From assembly GCA_049324115.1 (NCBI GenBank), contig JBMOMN010000005.1, positions 62,001 to 126,000 on the forward strand: a stretch of DNA of 64,000 nt, written 5' to 3'. The position numbers and the translations under genes were made by a program. This document shows, in pieces, positions 24,281 to 31,705 of the stretch (its first letter is position 1; every line of letters starts with the position of its first letter). The notes under the pieces were generated by a model. That model saw only the letters and a list, made by a program, of their open reading frames with translations. It did not search any database and was not told where the DNA came from. The stretch comes from UBA5796 sp040752455. Its GTDB lineage: Bacteria; Chloroflexota; Anaerolineae; Anaerolineales; Villigracilaceae.

Positions 24281-25630
24281 ATGCAACCCCTTCCCAATGA
24301 CCAAATCCTCCCCCTCTCCCGCGAACACGTCTTCTGGACCTGGGCCGCGCAGGCGAAAGTCAACCCCATCCCGGTGGGCCGCGCCGAAGGCGTGTACTTC
24401 TGGGATACCGACGACAATCGCTATCTCGACTTCAACTCGATGACCATGTGCGTCAACATCGGCCACGGCGACCGGCGCGTGATCGAGGCCATGAAAGCCC
24501 AACTGGACGAACTGCCTTACGCCGCGCCCGGCATGGCGACCCGCGTGAGGGCCGAGGCCAGCCGCCTGGTGGCCGAAATTTCGCCCGCTTCGGCGCTGAC
24601 GAAGGTCCTGTTCACCCTGGGCGGGGCGGACGCCAACGAGAACGCCATCAAGCTGGCCCGGGCCTACACCGGGCGTCACAAGGTCCTGACCCGCTACCGC
24701 TCCTACCACGGGGCCACGGCCGGGGCGATGGCCGCCACCGGCGACCCGCGCCGCCAGATGTGGGAGCCGCTGCTGATGCCCGGCGTGGTCCACTTCCTCG
24801 ACCCGTACCGTTACCGTTCCACCTTCCATCGCACCAACCCGGACATCCCCGAAGGTGAGTTCACCCAGGATTACCTCAACCATCTCGAGGAAGTCATCAC
24901 CTACGAGGGGCCGGAGACGATTGCGGCGGTCCTGATGGAGAGCGTGACCGGCACGAACGGGATCATCATCCCGCCGGAGGGGTACATGCAGGGGGTGCGC
25001 GCCCTGTGCGACAAATATGGGATCGTGATGATCGCCGACGAGGTGATGAGCGGCTTTGGCCGGACCGGGAAGTGGTTCGCCGTTGATCATTGGGAGGTCG
25101 TCCCCGACATGATGACCATGGCCAAGGGACTCACGTCCGCTTATGCGCCGTTGGGGGCGGTGGCGATGAAGCCGGAGATCGCGGCAACGTTCGACTATAA
25201 AGTCTTCGAGGGCGGGCTGACCTACACGGCTCATCCGGTCTCGCTGGCGGCGGCGGTGGCGAATATCGAAGTCATGAGGCAGGATCAGCTCGTCGAGCAC
25301 GCGGCCGGCCTGGGTCCGGTGCTGAACCGGATGCTGAAAGACCTGGGGGAGAGTCACCCGTCGGTGGGCGAAGTCCGCAATATCGGGCTGTTCGGCATCC
25401 TGGAACTGGTCAGGGACCGCAAGACGAAGGAGCCGATGGCCCCCTGGAACGGATCGTCCCCCGAGATGACCGCCCTGCGGAAGTATTGCCTGGAGCACGG
25501 CCTGTTCCTGTACACCCACTGGCACACGGTGCTGATCATCCCGCCGCTGGTCATCACCGAGGAGCAGTTGCGGGAGGGGTTCGCTGTGCTGGATAAGGCG
25601 CTGGAGATCACCGATAAGTCAGTGAAATAA
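24281..25630 (+). CDS. Class III aminotransferase (PLP-dependent)
   Basis: A 449-residue enzyme. It has the class III pattern: YLDFNSMTMCVNIGHG near residue 45, a PLP-phosphate loop, MIADEVMSGFGRTGKWF with the Asp that contacts the PLP ring nitrogen, and the Schiff-base lysine in MAKGLTSAYAPLGAV near residue 282. The sequence resembles taurine- or omega-amino acid:pyruvate aminotransferases, but the donor cannot be fixed. The ATG at 24281 follows AAAGAGG; the longer upstream frame runs through low-complexity repeat. Single gene, closed by a hairpin terminator. Confidence 0.85.
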   Translation: MQPLPNDQILPLSREHVFWTWAAQAKVNPIPVGRAEGVYFWDTDDNRYLDFNSMTMCVNIGHGDRRVIEAMKAQLDELPYAAPGMATRVRAEASRLVAEISPASALTKVLFTLGGADANENAIKLARAYTGRHKVLTRYRSYHGATAGAMAATGDPRRQMWEPLLMPGVVHFLDPYRYRSTFHRTNPDIPEGEFTQDYLNHLEEVITYEGPETIAAVLMESVTGTNGIIIPPEGYMQGVRALCDKYGIVMIADEVMSGFGRTGKWFAVDHWEVVPDMMTMAKGLTSAYAPLGAVAMKPEIAATFDYKVFEGGLTYTAHPVSLAAAVANIEVMRQDQLVEHAAGLGPVLNRMLKDLGESHPSVGEVRNIGLFGILELVRDRKTKEPMAPWNGSSPEMTALRKYCLEHGLFLYTHWHTVLIIPPLVITEEQLREGFAVLDKALEITDKSVK

Positions 25631-25632
25631 CC

Positions 25633-25676
25633 AAAAACTTCGGAAGTCCTCGTGAAAAGACTTCCGAAGTTTTTTG
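25633..25676. terminator. Hairpin terminator with AAACTTCGGAAGTC arms (copy 3)
   Basis: AAAAACTTCGGAAGTC, a 12-base loop, GACTTCCGAAGTTTTTT. It starts three bases after the aminotransferase stop and serves the convergent minus-strand gene as well (A-run on the other side). Confidence 0.8.
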
Positions 25677-25688
25677 GAAACCGGGAGG

Positions 25689-27047
25689 CTAGACCCACAT
25701 CCCGATGCCCGTCCCGGCCGATCTCATGAAATATTCGTACTCGTACACTTCAGACCGGTTGTGAAACGGGTTGTAGAGTCGCACCCAGCCGCTGTTCCCC
25801 ACCGGCAGGACATCCTCCACGACCACCCAATGGCGGATGCCTTCGCCTTCCTTGACCTTGCCGCCGCTGGTGATGCTGCATCCCGAAATGGCAACGCTGC
25901 CTTTGAGCAGGCGATCCTTGATGAACCGGGGTGAGACGGGCGCGCTGTTGTAGATGACGCCGAAGCAGTTGTAGAGTTGCAGGATGGATTGCAGGTCGCC
26001 CAGGCCAGTGAGTCCCTTCGGGTTGTTGAGGATCTCGTTCACCCGCCAGTATCCGCTCTGGAGCCAGTTGCTCAGCACCGGGATGACGTCTGACCCCACG
26101 ATGGCCGAGACGCAAAATTCGCCGCACAGACAGAAATGCCGCAAAGCCTTGCCCAGGGCATTGCGGATGTCTATGTATTGGGCGCCGGTGTACCCGGCGG
26201 CTTTGGCGGCCGCGATCTCCGGGTCCTGGGGGATGCGCAGGACCGGCTGAGTCAGGTCGAAGGCGTTGGCTTTGTTGGCCTCGATTTCCGGGTCTTTGTC
26301 CAGCTCCGGGTAGACGTATTCGGCGGCGGCGTCGCTGCGGAACCAGCCGGTCATGGCCTGGCTGAGGCGGTAGAAATTGACTTCGTAATACGTTCGCTGC
26401 ACGCCGTCCAGGATGTCGCTTTTTACCGCCCGGCCCGTCCAGCGCATGATCTGGCCTTTGAGGGCGGTGCCCCAGTAATGCCCATTTTGGAGGGGGTCTT
26501 TGTAGATGTAATGGGGTTTGACGGCGAACAATTCCCGCCCGCCGCCTGTGAGCACCATCCATTCGTCCATGACCGCCTCGTCCTGGCGGTTGGCGGCCTG
26601 GACGCCGGCGACCCAGGCCTGCCACCCGGCGAGGTCGTTCTGGATGACAGCTTTGATCGCCAGGCGGGTATTGTCGTTATCCGGGACGTGGAGCTGTGCC
26701 CAGTCATTCGGCATGATCCAGGCTGGGGCGTCGTCCGTGTCCAGCCAGGCGAGGAAGTCATTCAGGGGCAAATCAGCCGGGACGGAAGGAACGCTCCGGG
26801 CGCCGCCGTCGAGAGGAATTGACGGGAAAACGGGCGGCGGCGCTCCTTCCGGGAAGACCAGCCCGAGCCGGGGGATGAAACCTGTCGGCGTTTTCTTGAT
26901 GCGGACCGCCTTGACTTTCAGCCAGTCTCCCTGGTCTTCCAATATCTCGACCAGGCAATTGGTCGGGAAACGGTCTGTGACCTGGGCCTGGGGAGAGGCC
27001 GTTGAGCGGATGTTGATATCCGCCCGTAAACGCGCATACTCAGCCAT
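25689..27047 (-). CDS. SH3-domain protein with C39-like cysteine peptidase domain
   Basis: A 452-residue protein without signal peptide. Residues 5-65 look like a bacterial SH3 domain (RLRADINIRSTASPQAQVTDRF, GDWLKVKAV, TGFIPRLGL). A long middle region follows with no assignment. The C-terminal part looks like a papain-like C39 domain: Cys in LCGEFCVSAIVG, His in GIRHWVVVEDV and Asn/Asp-type partner in VRLYNPFHNRSEVY. The ATG at 27047 follows GAAGGAG. It may be a peptidase acting on peptides or a cell-wall related hydrolase; both are guesses. The triad assignment is by pattern. Confidence 0.7.
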   Translation of the reverse strand: MAEYARLRADINIRSTASPQAQVTDRFPTNCLVEILEDQGDWLKVKAVRIKKTPTGFIPRLGLVFPEGAPPPVFPSIPLDGGARSVPSVPADLPLNDFLAWLDTDDAPAWIMPNDWAQLHVPDNDNTRLAIKAVIQNDLAGWQAWVAGVQAANRQDEAVMDEWMVLTGGGRELFAVKPHYIYKDPLQNGHYWGTALKGQIMRWTGRAVKSDILDGVQRTYYEVNFYRLSQAMTGWFRSDAAAEYVYPELDKDPEIEANKANAFDLTQPVLRIPQDPEIAAAKAAGYTGAQYIDIRNALGKALRHFCLCGEFCVSAIVGSDVIPVLSNWLQSGYWRVNEILNNPKGLTGLGDLQSILQLYNCFGVIYNSAPVSPRFIKDRLLKGSVAISGCSITSGGKVKEGEGIRHWVVVEDVLPVGNSGWVRLYNPFHNRSEVYEYEYFMRSAGTGIGMWV

Positions 27048-27265
27048 AACCAACTCCTTCTTGTGAATTGACGAAATGGGCCGACGGGTCCCCTCGGGTC
27101 TGGATCAGGGTGTTGTTTGTCCGAAGCGCCAACCCACAGCAGCCAATTTGGGGCAGGGAAATTCTGTAACGTGTCGTAAAAGTTGTCTGCAAGCCCCAAG
27201 TTCAAAACAACTGTGTGACAACACTACTATAGCCCTAAATGTTATCGGATTCAATGGGCAGTAAT

Positions 27266-27796
27266 CTATTTCTTCCTCGGCCACAGCCAGGCGACCAGGG
27301 CGAATCCCAGGCCGATGAGCAGCAGGCCAAACTTGACGGTTGCGCTCCAGTAGGCCAGACGCGGCCAGAACTGCATCCGGGAGCCGATCAGGAGTTTGAG
27401 CAGGGCGAAGTTTTCGACCGCGTCGAACAGGGCCGCGGCGAACGCGCCCCAGCCGAGCCACGCCCCGATCTTGGTCCACGCGCCGGTGTGGCGTCCCGCC
27501 GCCAGCAGGATGCCAAGGGACAGGGCCAGGGCGTAGGCGGGCATGAAGAGATAGTCGAGGCCGAGGCCGAATGCCGCATACAGCCCGGCTTTCGCGTCCC
27601 AAGAGCGAATGATCTCGACCGCCTTTTTGACGGTGCCAGCCAGTTCGAAGGTGACGATGCCGCCGGGCGCGGCGGGAGTCGTGATCGGGGCGTTCAAAAC
27701 CCGGAACGCGGCGAACAGGCCCAGGGTCAAGATGAGAGCCGCCCAGAAGAGCGGCTTGCGGAGTTGGCCGGGGATGAAGGTCAAGGGGTGGGTCAT
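27266..27796 (-). CDS. Membrane protein of unknown function
   Basis: A 176-residue protein with about four hydrophobic segments, at residues 14-32, 72-98, 105-125 and 148-172. DYLFMPAYALALSLGILLAAG and FDAVENFALLKLL are recognisable as conserved-looking helices with buried Asp/Glu. No known family. The stretch of about 200 bp between it and the peptidase gene holds no gene I can support. Confidence 0.7.
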   Translation of the reverse strand: MTHPLTFIPGQLRKPLFWAALILTLGLFAAFRVLNAPITTPAAPGGIVTFELAGTVKKAVEIIRSWDAKAGLYAAFGLGLDYLFMPAYALALSLGILLAAGRHTGAWTKIGAWLGWGAFAAALFDAVENFALLKLLIGSRMQFWPRLAYWSATVKFGLLLIGLGFALVAWLWPRKK

Positions 27797-27821
27797 TTCT
27801 CCTCCAAAGGGTAGTTTCTTA

Positions 27822-27867
27822 AAGCGTGTTCCGTATTACGAAACGCGCAACACGTACTACGCAATCC
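27822..27867. repeat. Low-complexity ACGCAATACG-type repeat (copy 3)
   Basis: AGCGTGTTCCGTATTACGAAACGCGCAAC-type sequence just after the stop codon of the next minus-strand gene; third run of this kind in the window. Confidence 0.5.
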
Positions 27868-28990
27868 TTTTGCGATAGACTCGATGATTTTTATATTCCA
27901 CCCCGTTCAGGTTTTTCAAATCGGCCCGCATCTGCTCGGTGGTCTCGGCCACCTGGGTCATTTCGACGTGGGTGAACTGGCCGTAATCGAGCAGGGTGTG
28001 GCCCATTTCGGCATACAGGATGGCGTTGCCGCCGTGTCCCTGGTGTTCGGGCAGGATGCCCATGCCGTTGACCGAGACGCTTTTGGTGCGTTTCATGTCG
28101 AGCAGCAGGTCGGCCAGCGAAAGCGGATTGAGATGCCCCCGGGCGCGCTGGAGCGCGGCGGATACGTCGGGGAAGGCGAACAGGAAGCCGACCACGTCTT
28201 CCTCGTGGGTGATGATCTTGATCAGGCGGTGGTCGGCGACCATCATGATATTGTCCACCACGAAGTCAATTTCGCGCTGGGTGAGCGGGTAATATTCCCA
28301 GTTTTCGACGAAGGCGGCGTTGTAGGCTTTGCCGATGCGCGGCGCCCAGCGGATGAGTTCCTTCTTGCTCTCGAACCGCTTGACCTGTAAATTGCCGCGT
28401 TCCATCACGCGTTGGGCGATGCGTGTGACCCGCTCCGGGATGCGGAAGTTGTCGGCGGGCAGGTAGCAGGAGACGAAGTCCACTTCTTTTTCGTAGCCCC
28501 GGCCCTCGACCAGCGCCTGGTAGTAGGCGTGGTTGTAGTTGAGCATGGTCATGGTGTTGCGGTGTTCGTGGCCGAAGACCAGGATTCCGTACCCGTCGAG
28601 CGGACCCATGCCCTTTGGCCCGACGACCGCCTCCAGTCCGCGGGCTTTGGCCCAGGCCTCGACCGTGTCGAGCAGGGCCGCGGCCGCTTCCGGGTCGTTT
28701 TCGCAGTCGAAGAAGTAGAAATTGGCCTTTTTGACGCGGTGGTACTCGTTGAAGGGTTTGTTCTCGATGGCCGCGATCCGGCCCACGTCCCGTCCGCCGC
28801 GCACCGCCAGGAAGAAATCCACCTCCGAGTGCTCATGGAAGGGGTGTTTCTTGCGGTTCAGGTAGGTGTAGGCGTCAATGTCGAGCAGCGGCACCCACTG
28901 CGGACAGTCCTTGTAGAGCTGGTGAGGGAGTTGGACGAAACGCCTGACCTGGGATTTGTCTTCAGTATTGATCTTTTCGATGGACAGCAT
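27857..28990 (-). CDS. GNAT-like protein of unknown substrate
   Basis: A 377-residue soluble protein. The C-terminal half looks like an acetyltransferase fold: VVGFLFAFPDVSAAL, then SVNGMGILPEHQGHGGNAILYAEMG, which resembles the acetyl-CoA pyrophosphate loop (Q/RxxGxG/A), then FTHVEMTQVAETT. The N-terminal half (LPHQLYKDCPQWVPLLDIDAYTYLNRKKHPFHEH) is also typical of this group of double-GNAT proteins. I start at the ATG at 28990 because the upstream extension crosses a repeat. Substrate unknown. Confidence 0.75.
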   Translation of the reverse strand: MLSIEKINTEDKSQVRRFVQLPHQLYKDCPQWVPLLDIDAYTYLNRKKHPFHEHSEVDFFLAVRGGRDVGRIAAIENKPFNEYHRVKKANFYFFDCENDPEAAAALLDTVEAWAKARGLEAVVGPKGMGPLDGYGILVFGHEHRNTMTMLNYNHAYYQALVEGRGYEKEVDFVSCYLPADNFRIPERVTRIAQRVMERGNLQVKRFESKKELIRWAPRIGKAYNAAFVENWEYYPLTQREIDFVVDNIMMVADHRLIKIITHEEDVVGFLFAFPDVSAALQRARGHLNPLSLADLLLDMKRTKSVSVNGMGILPEHQGHGGNAILYAEMGHTLLDYGQFTHVEMTQVAETTEQMRADLKNLNGVEYKNHRVYRKRIA

Positions 28991-29324
28991 GGCGGCCTCC
29001 GGGATAAAATAGTTACAAGTAGTATACAACGTTTGCCGTTTACCCGTAACGCCGAATTCCTGCCCTGAACCTGTCGAAGGGCATTCCGCAACCAAAGGCG
29101 ATATGAATATCGCGTTACGGAATCTTCTCGATTGGCGTAGTTTTAATAAGGTAATGCTGTAGAATGGAGTGAGTCCACTGCAAAAAGGTCAATTTCACCG
29201 CGAAGATGCAAAGCCCGCGAAGGAAATCTTCAGGATTCTTCTCCTGATCCTTCGAGAATCTTTAGGAAATTCTTCGCGTTCTTCGCGGTAAAAAAGGTTA
29301 TTGCAGTAGAGTCATGGAGTTGAA
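28991..29324. other. Repeat-rich intergenic region
   Basis: No gene. It holds a CCCTGAACCTGTCGAAGGG palindrome at 29063-29081, a type common in many bacterial genomes, and the inverted-repeat element at 29171-29314. Confidence 0.7.
29171..29314. repeat. MITE-like inverted-repeat element (copy 1)
   Basis: Left end GAGTCCACTGCAAAAAGG followed by CACCGCGAAGA; right end, reversed, GACTCTACTGCAATAACC followed by ACCGCGAAGAACGCGAAG. The element is about 144 bp and non-coding. A 221-bp relative with the same ends lies at 44010-44230. Confidence 0.75.
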
Positions 29325-30083
29325 ATGAAAATGTTCAGATTTCTTGCCATCCTGTTCGTTCTCAGCGGCCTCCTGACCGCCTGCGCCCCGAAAGCCTTCT
29401 GCGATACCGTCACCGACGTGCCTGCCAGCGAGTGCCGCGCTCTCGAAGCCTTCTACAACGCCACCGGCGGCCCTAACTGGACGGACCAGCGCGGCTGGCT
29501 GACCTCCACTGAAGTCTGCACCTGGTTTTCCATTGGCTGCGAAAACGGCCACGTCACCGCCATCACCGCCAACTACAACGAACTGACCGGCCAGCTCCCC
29601 GCCGCCCTGGCCGGCCTGCCCGAACTGAACCACATCAGCCTGTACTACAACCACCTCACCGGCCCCATCCCGCCGGAGATCGGCCAGCTCGGCAAATTGC
29701 AAATCCTGATCATCCACAACAACGAACTGTCCGGCCCGCTGCCGCCCGAACTCGGCCAACTGCCCAACCTGGTGCTGCTCGACCTGGACAGCAACGCCCT
29801 TACCGGCAACATCCCTCCTGAATTCGCCGGGATGACTTCCCTGAAAGAACTCAAGCTGCGCGACAACGACCTGAGTGGCCCGCTCCCGTCCGTGCTGGGA
29901 CAGATGACCCAACTCGAAGGCCTGTGGCTCAGCGCCAACAATTTCAGCGGCGACTTCCCCGACTCCTACGCCAACCTGACCAACCTGCGCATGTTGGGCA
30001 TCTACGATAACCCGGGATTGGGGCCGCTGCCGGACTATTTCGAAGGTATCGTGGTGGACGCCTATCCCGACTGGACGCCCTGA
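29325..30083 (+). CDS. Leucine-rich repeat lipoprotein (plant-type LRR)
   Basis: A 252-residue lipoprotein (lipobox LLTAC near residue 20). A cap region with four cysteines (CDTVTDVPASEC, GGPNWTDQRGW, CTWFSIGC) is followed by about seven 24-residue repeats of the form LxxLxxLxLxxNxLTGPIPPEIG. This is the plant-type LRR consensus with the LTGxIP motif, found in secreted bacterial proteins of several phyla. It is presumably displayed on the outside and binds protein or carbohydrate. The first codons follow immediately after the inverted-repeat element. Confidence 0.85.
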   Translation: MKMFRFLAILFVLSGLLTACAPKAFCDTVTDVPASECRALEAFYNATGGPNWTDQRGWLTSTEVCTWFSIGCENGHVTAITANYNELTGQLPAALAGLPELNHISLYYNHLTGPIPPEIGQLGKLQILIIHNNELSGPLPPELGQLPNLVLLDLDSNALTGNIPPEFAGMTSLKELKLRDNDLSGPLPSVLGQMTQLEGLWLSANNFSGDFPDSYANLTNLRMLGIYDNPGLGPLPDYFEGIVVDAYPDWTP

Positions 30084-30137
30084 TCCTGCCCGCCCCGCGC
30101 GAGACTATAGCCTGCACCCTGACCCCTGGAGGACCCT

Positions 30138-30728
30138 ATGCCCAAACCTGATCCCGTCAAACTCTCCCCCGACGAAATCCTGATCGCTGAATTCAATTAC
30201 ATCGCCCAGACCGCCTTCCAGGCCAACGAAGACCGGGCGCGGGTCACGTCGTTCTATTTTGTCTCGGTCGGGTCTTTGGTGGCGGCCATTCTCGGGACCC
30301 AGTTTGCCGGTCAAGATTTGGGGAGCACTCCCCTGATGTTGTTTGCCGTTCTCTTTACCGTTCTGACCGGGTTGGGCATCCTGACGATCAAGCAACTGGC
30401 CCGGCTGCGCGCCGCCTGGCACGAATCTGCCGAGGCGATGAACACGATCAAGGATTTCTACATCAAAAACCACCCGGCCATCGAACCGGCCTTCAAGTGG
30501 CACAAGGAGACCCTCCCGCCAACAGACAAGAAGAACAGCATCGCCAACCTGATGGCGGTCGAAGTCTCCCTGTTGGGGGCGCTCACCACCGGGGCAGCGA
30601 TCTATTTCTTGATGATAGCCCTGAACGTCCCCGGCCCGGCCAACTGGATCGTCGTGGGCGTTTCGATCCTGGCCGGTTATATCGCTCATTGGCGGTCGTA
30701 CAAACGATTGCTGGTGGATGACCGTTAG
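30138..30728 (+). CDS. Four-helix membrane protein of unknown function
   Basis: A 196-residue protein with two helical hairpins: FYFVSVGSLVAAILGTQF and LMLFAVLFTVLTGLGIL, then LMAVEVSLLGALTTGAAIYFL and WIVVGVSILAGYIAHW. Between them is a charged cytoplasmic loop with a conserved-looking RLRAAWHESAEAMNTIKDFY helix. The build is reminiscent of small SLATT-type sensors, but no motif allows an assignment. Alone in front of the DUF4342 gene, 66 bp apart. Confidence 0.7.
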   Translation: MPKPDPVKLSPDEILIAEFNYIAQTAFQANEDRARVTSFYFVSVGSLVAAILGTQFAGQDLGSTPLMLFAVLFTVLTGLGILTIKQLARLRAAWHESAEAMNTIKDFYIKNHPAIEPAFKWHKETLPPTDKKNSIANLMAVEVSLLGALTTGAAIYFLMIALNVPGPANWIVVGVSILAGYIAHWRSYKRLLVDDR

Positions 30729-30794
30729 TGGAACAGATTGCCTCTGTTCCACCGCTGAGGGGATAAATCCCGTCTTACAAAACAAGGAGAAAAC

Positions 30795-31037
30795 ATGAGC
30801 AAGACCGAAGAATTCAGCGTCAGCGGCGAGGAACTGCTGTCCAAGATCAAGCAACTGATCAACGAAGGCAACATCCGCCGGATCATCGTCAAAAGCAAGG
30901 ACGGCAAGGTCGTTTTCGAGATCCCGCTCACGTTCGGTGTGGTCGGGGCGCTGATCGCCCCGCAACTGGCCGCCCTGGGCGCGGTCGCGGCCCTGTTGAC
31001 CGAAGCCACCCTGGTCGTCGAAAAAAGCGAGGCCTGA
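30795..31037 (+). CDS. DUF4342 domain protein
   Basis: An 80-residue protein. The sequence EELLSKIKQLINEGNIRRIIVKSKDGKVVFEIPLTFGVVGALIAPQLAALGAVAALL fits DUF4342: an amphipathic helical start, a beta hairpin and one hydrophobic segment at residues 46-66. Function unknown. An AAGGAG site precedes the ATG and the stop lies three bases before the next start, so it is co-translated with the oxidase-like gene. Confidence 0.85.
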   Translation: MSKTEEFSVSGEELLSKIKQLINEGNIRRIIVKSKDGKVVFEIPLTFGVVGALIAPQLAALGAVAALLTEATLVVEKSEA

Positions 31038-31040
31038 GAC

Positions 31041-31616
31041 ATGCCGCGCAACTACTCGGACCAGTCACCGGCTGCCCACCAGCGCCTGCCCGACTACAAA
31101 CGGGGCGACGAGGCCTGGATCCGTGCCCTGCTGCACCGCGCCGGGGCCGGCGTCCTCGCCACCCGCTGGGACGACCAGCCCTTCGCCACCCCGACCAGCT
31201 TCTGGTTCGACGAGGAACATCACCGGATCGCCTTCCATTCCAACATTGCCGGGCGGATGCGGGCCAACCTGGAGCGGCATCCGCAGGCGGGTTTTACAGT
31301 CTACGAACAGGGCCGGTACTTGCCGTCGAATGTGGCGCTCGAGTTCGGGGTCCAGTACCGCAGCGTGATGGCTTTTGGCCCGGTCGAGGTGGTGACCGAT
31401 CCAGACCAATCCCAGCGGCTGCTGTATGGCCTGCTCAAGAAATACTTCCCCGAAATGGAAGCGGGCCGGGAGTATCGCCCCATCACCGAAAAAGAACTGG
31501 CGCGCACCACAGTCTACGTGATGAAAATCGAGGCTTGGAGCGGCAAGGAGAACTGGCACGAGCGTGCCGACCAGTCCGATGATTGGCCGGCGCTGGACGA
31601 GAAGTGGTTCGAATAA
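31041..31616 (+). CDS. Pyridoxamine 5'-phosphate oxidase-like flavoprotein (NimA/COG3467 group)
   Basis: A 191-residue split-barrel flavin-binding protein. It has the usual start (HRAGAGVLATRWDDQPFATPTSFWFDEEHHRIAFHSN), the FMN-binding turn AGRMRANLERHPQAGFTVYE and the strand pair RSVMAFGPVEVV. It resembles the nitroimidazole-reductase-like subgroup. The C-terminal segment VYVMKIEAWSGKENWH is typical for that group. The enzyme probably reduces small molecules with F420 or FMN; the substrate is unknown. Confidence 0.82.
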   Translation: MPRNYSDQSPAAHQRLPDYKRGDEAWIRALLHRAGAGVLATRWDDQPFATPTSFWFDEEHHRIAFHSNIAGRMRANLERHPQAGFTVYEQGRYLPSNVALEFGVQYRSVMAFGPVEVVTDPDQSQRLLYGLLKKYFPEMEAGREYRPITEKELARTTVYVMKIEAWSGKENWHERADQSDDWPALDEKWFE

Positions 31617-31632
31617 ACGCCCGTAACGAACG

Positions 31633-31672
31633 CAAAAGGAGCGGAGGCTGCCATACGGCAGCCTCCGCTTTT
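31633..31672. terminator. Bidirectional hairpin terminator
   Basis: CAAAAGGAGCGGAGGCTGCC, ATAC, GGCAGCCTCCGCTTTTG. Perfect 12-bp GC-rich stem flanked by A and T runs, between two convergent genes. Confidence 0.85.
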
Positions 31673-31705
31673 GGTTGATCATCGAACCACGTTTCGGGAA
31701 CTTCC

